A DNA stretch of 64,000 nt from Zantedeschia hybrid cultivar (Eukaryota > Streptophyta > Magnoliopsida > Alismatales > Araceae): positions 46,085,196 to 46,149,195 of the forward strand of contig JARZZO010000013.1 of assembly GCA_030544215.1 (NCBI GenBank), written 5' to 3'. The notes under the pieces were generated by a model that saw nothing but the letters and a program-made list of their open reading frames with translations, had not been told where the DNA came from and did no database searches. The position numbers and the translations under genes were made by a program. Shown here in pieces: positions 50,501-59,500 of the stretch (the first letter of the stretch is position 1; the number at the start of each line of letters is the position of its first letter).

Positions 50501-53500
50501 TGATGGCATATGAACATAAATGCAAATGAATAGGTTAAGGACAGTCAGCATGCACCAGGGCTTGGTTTCCAATAAGGCTGTAAATGGGTAGTACACAAAA
50601 ACAAAAACACCTGTTTCTGTTTCCGTTTCTGATGGTGAGAACATGTTTTTTATTCCGATTATATATTGGAGACTACTATTTCTGTTTCAGTTTTGTTTCT
50701 GGTTTCAACATTGAAAATTGGAATGTGTATTTATGCTCAGCATTTTGCTCATATGAACCTTCAGGGCAGTTGCTTCTTTTAATGGAAGATGAATAGGATG
50801 TAGAGATAAGAATGAAGTCAAAATTTGTTTGTCCGTGAGGCATCTCTTGTTTATCAGTGAGGACTTGGGTATAAGACTTGATATTTCAGTTCTTGATGCC
50901 TTCTGGACAAAAGAAAAAGGAGAACAAAAAAGAGCTTCAAGCCTTCAACATTATTATCTCTGGTTAAAAGAATGAAGTTAATGTTTCATTTGGTGATGTT
51001 CTAATAATTCAAATCTTGATTCAGTTTTACAAGATTCTTCAGAGTTCAAGCAAAAGGTGTCTCTTTTTGGGTGGAGAGAACAGACTGGGTGCTCCTTTAT
51101 TAGCTGGATAGCATGTCTAATGCCTCTTGGTATTGTAGATTTTTCTTGGGTGTGGGGTTGGGGTACACCTTTTTATTATAAAAGGTTTTTGGAGCGCTTC
51201 ACTCTGTATTACTTGTACTCGCTCTTTTTGCTGTTTAATGAAGTTTTTCCACCATCCACATTCAAAGAAAAGTACATATTGATATGAGCTAGATTAGCCC
51301 ATTGGTTTCTACAACGTTTTCTTTTCAATCTGTTTTAATTTTGCCTGTATGCACCCCCCACCCCTGGTTGGCAGTACCGGCCGATACCGGTACCCATGAT
51401 TTAAAGGGTACCGGCTGGTACTGGACCAGTACTGGGCCGGTACCGGCCGGTACATACTGGTACCGGTACTGCCATCCATGCCCCCACCCCAACCCAAAAA
51501 AATATATAAAAAAGGTATTGACCTCTTTTTTTTTTCTCTTTTTGAAATCTTGCAGCTATTTACCTGAGGAGATGAGAAATCCCACTACCTTTAAATGTAA
51601 GCAGTTGTCAAGTTTTTAGCAGTCTTTTTATTGCCCAAAGGGAACATTGACTTGTTACCGAGTATATATTGCAGTTCTTTTATTGCTTTCATCTTATAGG
51701 TACAATATTGATAATTTGTCACAGGTAGTCACCTAGTTATGTCAGCTAATGTTGATTTTTCTTTTCAGGGATGTTACAGGATCCACAATCCCGTCAGCAA
51801 TTGCAAGATATGCTGTAAGTATCACTTCTCGTTGTTTTTTGTGTTTTCTAAATGTTTCTTCCATTTTTTTAGTTCTTCAAATCTTAATAGCAGAGAATCT
51901 AGGTACCCTTGTTTTGCATTTGTGTTGACATTTCTAGAATGTTTTTTGTGGTAACGACTTCATAAAAGGAATTTAAGAGACACTTTTTAAGACTTCCTTT
52001 TTAGCACGCATTGCTATAGTCCTCTAAGAACTTAATGAATCATTGAGCTTTCCCTTTAATTATCATTGATCCACTTGTTTAATGATCGTTTCACTTTAGA
52101 AACCTGTAGAAACATGTGAATATCTATTTACATCACTTGAAGGTAAGGTTACTGGTGCTTCCTAGAAGGCATTTTCCCAAGTATGAGCATTACGATAGTG
52201 GATCTATAATTCCACTTTTTTCTTGATGGGGATTGCCTGAAAGAGTCTAATGTCCTTGGTCTTCTTGCTTGCTTATATCTGTCCAGAGATAGCTCCTTTC
52301 TCCTGATTCACGATGCAGAAAAGGTAAATCGGTAATATGTTGTGGTAGAGTTATTTTTCTCCACTGGGCACAAATCAGTGTGGTAAACCCTTGTAACAAT
52401 CTATGTTTGCCTCTACCGTCAGAAGCAATTATTTGTATATCATGCATTATCTGCATATTGAATATGTAATTGAAAGTGTTATTGTTTCATTTTCTTTATT
52501 TCCAGAAACAACATGGGAGGAGGCAGTGATTGGGACAATAGGATTGTGGAATCATTGAAAAATTTTGATCTGAGCAGCCCTGAGGTCAAGCAGCAATTTG
52601 GTGAGTTAAACTGCAGAGATGATGATGTTTCGGATATTTTAGTTTGCTTTGTATTTTCCTGATTCCTTTTTTTTGATAGTTTGGGGAAATAACCTGTTCT
52701 TTTGATTCTGGATCCTTTGTCTCTGGAGAGCAACCATGCTTAAATGGGCATTATTCATTTGATGTCATCACACTCAAATCCTTCAAACAGATCTTCATTT
52801 TGATATCTGGGTAACATTAATTTTTAACATTTTTAGCCAGGGTTGTGAGAAAACTGGTTGCGTCTACCGCCCAAAATTAAACTACACCCAAATCCTTCAA
52901 ACAGATCTTCATTTTGATGGGTTGTGAGAAAACTGGTTGCTTCTACCCCCCAAAATTAAACATGTGCACTTCATGGTAGATGCATTAAAAAGTTGTACAG
53001 TTCACTGCTTCCTTCCTGAAATAACTTCTACCATATGACTTCTAAAAATTCTAGTTTTTATGTTCTATAGATATAGGGAAATGCTTGCTGTACAAATTTC
53101 AATAAAATTGTCAATACTGGCACGATCATTGCATTTCCATTTCCACCCTTTTCTTGTGGCCATTGGGATTTCACTCAATTATTTGATCAGATGCCTCCAT
53201 GTCATAACAAAATAAAGTTATGTTAGGCAGTTAGCGGGCTTCCATGGTTCTTTTGATCTATGCAGAAGCCATGTATTAGCACTCTAAGCTTGAGAAACCA
53301 GTATTAGATGAAATTCAATGTTCTGGTACTATTTCTTTGATGTATATTGTCTTCCATTGAATTTACGACAATCGGTGGTTGTGTATGTATCTAGTCATTT
53401 TCAACTTAATTACCATGCCAAAATCAGGTCTGCTTCAGTTTGTTTATTTTTTTCTTAACCCTATGTTGCCAATTTTGCAGATCAAATTGGACTTACTCCA

Positions 53501-56500
53501 GAACAAGTAATTTCAAAGATCATGGCAAACCCTGAATTGGCTTTGGCATTTCAAAATCCAAAAGTGCAAGCTGCCATTATGGATGTATGTGACACTTTCT
53601 GATTGCTGTAGATTGTAGTTATTGTGGTTTACCTTGACACATTATTATATTTTTGCAGTGTTCTCAGAATCCATTTAGTATTGCCAAGTATCAAAATGAT
53701 AAGGAGGTAAGGATGCAATTCTGATACCCTCGTGCATTGGCATGCATGTTTAAGCTATACTAGTGTTAGAAGAGTGGAGACATTGTATTGACTAAAGTGC
53801 TGTGCCTATGATGCCTTTCCTGATTTCAACCATCATCCATAGTTTAAAACTCCTTTCCCTGTTTCTGATTCACACCCCACTCATCATCTCTTCACTCTCT
53901 CGTAGACATGAAAGCAAGAAAATTGGTATTTTTGCTATTAGTTTCTTTTTACCTACCTTTTGTATAGTAGATAGCCATCAATAGCTCTCCATGGACTCAA
54001 ATCACAATACAAGGCTCCAACTCTTAACTTCATTGATTCTGTGAATATGTTAAATTGTTAACTTTTTTGAATGCTGTAAATTTCTGGAGCCTAGCATGAC
54101 CTGTGTGGTAACTGGTAAATGTACTGTTCTTTAGTTTAGAAAGCTACAAAGGCAGCCACAAATGGAATTTTTTCATAAACCTTATCTATGACCAGGTCAT
54201 ACGGTTGAGGGATGTAGGTATCATTGGAGATAACAAAATCGAGGAAGCTTTGGTATGACCATTGACAAAAAAATCACAGTGGACAAAGGATCGTTTTTTA
54301 GGAAATGGGTAGTTTCTTGACGCGGGACGAGTCGAATCGGGCATGAGCGCAGGTGTCCTCACCAATTCTCCCCGGCTGGGAAGAACTCGACCCTGTCGAG
54401 TATGGGTCTCGCCCACTCTGATATCGCTCCAGAAGGTCCGGGTCGATCTGTTGCAGCTCCTCGCGTATGATCCACGTGTCCTCCGTAGACGGCCGTCCTC
54501 TCCAGTGGACCAGATAGCGCTGATAGGCCCCATCCCTAGAAGTAACAACCTGCTCGTCCAGTATATAATCAATCTGCTCTCGCCGTGCTGGTAAGGAGGC
54601 TGGAAGTGGACACTCTGGGGTGGGGTCACTCGCAAGGGGGGTAGAAGGCTCAAACGGATCACTAGGTATCACTGCTGGGTCCCGATAGGCCACCAAATCT
54701 GAGACATTGAATGTGTTGCTGATGCCATAGTCGGATGGTAGATCCACCACATACGCGTTCGGTCCAATCCGTTTTATCACTCTGAAGGGGCCGGCTCCTC
54801 GAGCTTGCAGCTTCTTGACGGTTCCTGAAGGAAACCGCTCAGGTCGAACCCTGATCATCACGTAATCACCCTCATGAAACTCCTGGGGTCGTCGATGTGC
54901 ATCTGCCATTTGCTTGTAACGCTCATTGCTTATTTCAATGTGACGACGGATATCCTCATGCAGACTCCTAATATGATCAGCCAGGGACTGTGCAGACTCA
55001 GACGTACGGGACTGGATGGGTAAAGGAACAAGGTCAACGGGTCCCCTAGGCCTATAACCAGTAACAATCTCAAATGGACACATGCCTGTAGACCTATTGA
55101 CCGAACTATTATATGCAAACTCCGCCTGCCATAGCATCTGATCCCACCCTCGCGTACGCTCACCCACAAGACACCGCAGCAAGTCACCCAGACTCCGATT
55201 GACGACCTCGGTCTGTCCATCGGTCTGAGGATGATAGGCGGTGGAGAATTTCAGCTTGGTGCCCATCAAGTGCCAAAGGGTCTTCCAAAAATAGCTAACA
55301 AAACGAACATCCCGATCCGAGATGATGGTCTTGGGCAGCCCATGCAGACGAACCACACTCTCATGGAATAACTGGGCCACTTGAGACGCATCTGATGTCT
55401 TCGAACAGGGGATAAAGTGTGCCATGTTGGAGAACTGATCGACGACGACCATGATAGAATCGTGCTTTCGAATCGTTCGAGGCAGGCCCAAGACAAAATC
55501 CATACTAATGTTCTGCCACGGACAATCCGGCACGGGAAGAGGGGTGTACAGACCAGTATTCTGCTTCTTCTGCTTCGCCATAGCGCATATGCGACACTGA
55601 GCAACAATGCGAGCAACGTCGCACTTCAGGCTCGGCCAGAAGAACCTATACTCAACAAGCTCAATGGTCTTATTCCGGCCAAAGTGACCGGCTAGACCCC
55701 CAGCATGGACCTCCCACATCAAGAAATCGCAGACCGAGGTCCAGGGAATGCACAACCTGGATCCACGAACAGATAGCCCTCCTAAAGGACGTACTCACTG
55801 TGCTCTCTAGAGGGCCCGGACTGTAGGGCCGAGTGGATCAGACCAAAGTCGGGACAAGTAGGGTACTCGTCCCGCAATCTCTCAAATCCCGTGACTTCCA
55901 CACTGACAACTGATAGAAGGGAAGATCGCCTGCTCAATGCGTCAGCCACGCGGTTCTCCACACCCGCCTTGTGCTTCAGGACGAATGTATAGGCCTGAAG
56001 AAGTCTCGGGTTTAGCTTCTTCTGGGCGTGGAGAAACCGGAGCGCCTCATAGTCGGAGTATAACACAAACTCCTGCGGTAGCAGATAATGTCTCCAATAT
56101 CTCAAAGCCTGCACTACCGCATAGAACTCCTTATCATAGGTAGAATACTTCAGCTTAGCGTTGTTCAATTTCTCGCTGAAGTATGCAATGGGATGGCCCT
56201 CCTGGCTCAAAACCCCACCTATGCCGACACCAGAAGCGTCACAAGAGACCTCAAACACCCTCGAAAAATCAGGCAGGCGAAGGACAGGTGCTTGGGTCAT
56301 GCGCTCCTTGATGTCACGAAAGGCAGAAGCAACAGCCTTCGTCCACAGAAAGGCTCCCTTCTGAATGCAATCAGTGATCGGAGCCGTAATGGAGCTGAAT
56401 CCGCGAATAAATCGACGGTAGAACGTCGCTAAGCCGTGAAAACTCCGCACATCATGGATAGACTGCGGCTCAGGCCATTCTACCACCGCTCTGATCTTTT

Positions 56501-59500
56501 CGGGATCAGCGGAGACGCCCTCAGATGACGCGATGAACCCTAAGAAGATCACTCGATCTGTCATAAATGCACACTTCTTAAGGTTCCCATACAAGCTCTC
56601 TCGACGAAGAATAATGCACACCTGCCGAAGGTGCTCCAAGTGGTCCTCCCTAGAACGGCTATAGATAAGGATATCATCAAAGTATACGACCAGAAATGTG
56701 CCAATGAACGGTCGTAATATCTGAGTCATGAGCCGCATGAAGGTACTAGGGGCGTTGGACAGGCCGAAGGGCATGACCAACCACTCATAAAGTCCATCAT
56801 TCGTCTTGAAAGCCGTCTTCCACTCATCTCCAAGTCTGATCCGAACCTGGTGATAGCCACTCTTCAGATCGATCTTGAAAAATACAGTGGCTCCCGCCAT
56901 CATATCAAGTATATCATCAAGGCGGGGAATGGGAAAACGATATCTCACCGTGATGCGGTTGATCGCGCGGCTGTCCACACACATCCTCCAAGTGCCATCT
57001 TTCTTTGGAGCAAGAAGTGCGGGGACGGCGCAGGGGCTCATGCTCTCGCGAATGGAGCCCCTCGCCAGGAGTTCCTCAACCTGCCTTTGGAGCTCAGAAT
57101 GCTCCTTGGGATTCATGCGATAGTGCGGCAGGTTGGGTAGGGTGGCTCTCGGAATCAGGTCAATGGCGTGCTGGATATCACACATAGGTGGAAGACCTTC
57201 CGGAAGATCCTTAGGGAAGATATCCCGAAACTCCTGGAGAAGAGAGGTGACCTCGGTAGGGTGCTCACTCGGGGTCTCGGCAGTAACCTCTATAACCGCT
57301 AAAAGAAACACATGATCACTCTCAATCAAATCATGCTCAAGCTCCATGGCAGAGATAAGCTGTAAAGCTACAGTAGGGGGTGTGCCAAGGAGGGAAGGCT
57401 CACGAGTGCTGGTAACGTCCGATCTGGTCGGACGGGAACTGGAACATGTGCTCGCTAAAGCCGTACTAAGAGTGGTAGCTGAGCTAACAGGTGTGGTGCT
57501 AGAAGGGGTAGCAGCACCAGAAGGAGGGGAAGGGGTACTCGGGGATGCCGAGGAACTCTCCTGAGAAGTTCCCCGCTGGGAGGACGTCCTAGGTCGGGAG
57601 GGTTGTAAAGTGATGAGCAGGTCGCCGTACTGGAATACGCAAGTGTTGGACCGGCCATCAAGGGTCGCATCCATATCATACAACCATGGCCTGCCAAGAA
57701 TAAGGCTCTCGACCTCTATAGGAAGAATGTCACACCAGATCTCGTCCTCATACGGTAGGAAGTGAATGGGAACAAGGCACCTCGTCTGGATGAGAATGGA
57801 AGTAGAATCCACCCAAGATACTCGGTAAGGACGAGGGTGATCAACAGCAGCCAACCCAAGGCGTGCGACGGCATTAGTGGAGATTGCGTTGATGCAACTA
57901 CCACTATCAATGATCACCTTGCACACCTTGCCATTTACACGGTAGTAGGTGTGAAAGATAGCAGTGCGGCGCCAATCATCACACACCTTCGGCTGAGTCA
58001 AGATGCATCTAACCACGTCGATCATATCCTCACTAAGACGCTCCTCACTATCACCATCCCACAGAAACTGAGCCTGGATGCAACCCACGATCTCACCCTC
58101 AGAGTGAAAATCATCCGCCATCTCATCTCCAGTCTCATAACTCACAGGCTGCAACGCGGGCTGGTACTCCTCTGGATCCACCTCTCCCATAACCATGGTC
58201 CTAGACGGACACTGAGACTTGAAATGCCCAAATCCCTGACACTTGTAACACCGAATACGGGATCCGCCCTCCTGGGAGGACTCTCCTATAGCTGGGGCCT
58301 TGCCCTTATCCTCCCGCCTAGGTGGCGGGGTTCCCACAGGGGGACGGACAGGGGGGGCCGGTAAGGCGGGCACCGGATCTCTCTGGGGAAAACTAGGGCG
58401 AGAGGGGGGGTCCTGACGACTGGGGTCAGTAGGCCTGAAGGCTGGAGCTCTCTGTGGCATTCCCAGGGTGGCGCGCTGATCAATGGGACGCTGGTAGGGC
58501 GGCCGAGTACGCGGGGGTGAATCCACCTCAAGCTCAAACTGCTCCATCTCTCTCACGACCTGATAGGCGTGCTCAATGGTCGTCACATGCTGACGGAACA
58601 GTTCCTGCTGATACACACGACGTAGACCCTTCCGAAAGCGGGAAAGAGTCAACGCGCTCTCCTCTCGAGCTCCACATCTCATCAGGTACTCATCAAACTT
58701 GGCAATGTACTCAGAAACAGTGCGAGTACCCTGAGAGATGTTCTGCCACCTATCAATGAGGCGGTGGCGGTAAGTCGGGAGAAGGTATTTCTCTCTCAGC
58801 TTAACCTTCATGTCTTCCCACGACTCAATGGGATCATGCCGACGCTGCTCTAGAAGGTCCTCGACATTCGACCAATAGGTCTGAGCTTGGCCTGTCAGCT
58901 TCATCATGGCGAACCGAGCTCGCCGAGCGTCAGTCATACCCATCCAATCGAAGTAGCGGTTCATGCTGGCCTCCCAATCAAGATAAACCTTCGGGTCCAA
59001 GAACCCTTCAAAAGTAGGAGCATCCGCACGAGCGGCCCGACGGTCATCCAGGTCCCTCGGGACGTGATGGGGCCTCCGCTCTTCCTCGAAATCATCCCGA
59101 TCGTCCAGATCATTCCGATCCCTCGGACGTCGATGGCGCCTAGGCGCCTCACCAAACTCAGGCTGAACCCGACGGGCATACCGATCATACCGATCACCTC
59201 GATCATATCGCTCAGCTCGGTCAGCTCGATCGCGGCGGTCGTGTCGATCCTCTCGATCGTGTCGATCGAATCGCACGTCCTAACCGCGTCGCTCTAGCCG
59301 ATCATCACGGTCACAAAGATCTCAGTGATCATAACGATCAATCCCATCCACCTGACGCCTCGCGCGTCTCTGATCGGCGCCCTCAAACCTCTCACGCTGC
59401 CTATGATGCCTCAAATGTCTATGCGCTGCAACCTGATCTATCAACTCATCACGCGGATCATAATCCACCCCGTCATCGGCAAGACGCCGATCGTCAACAG

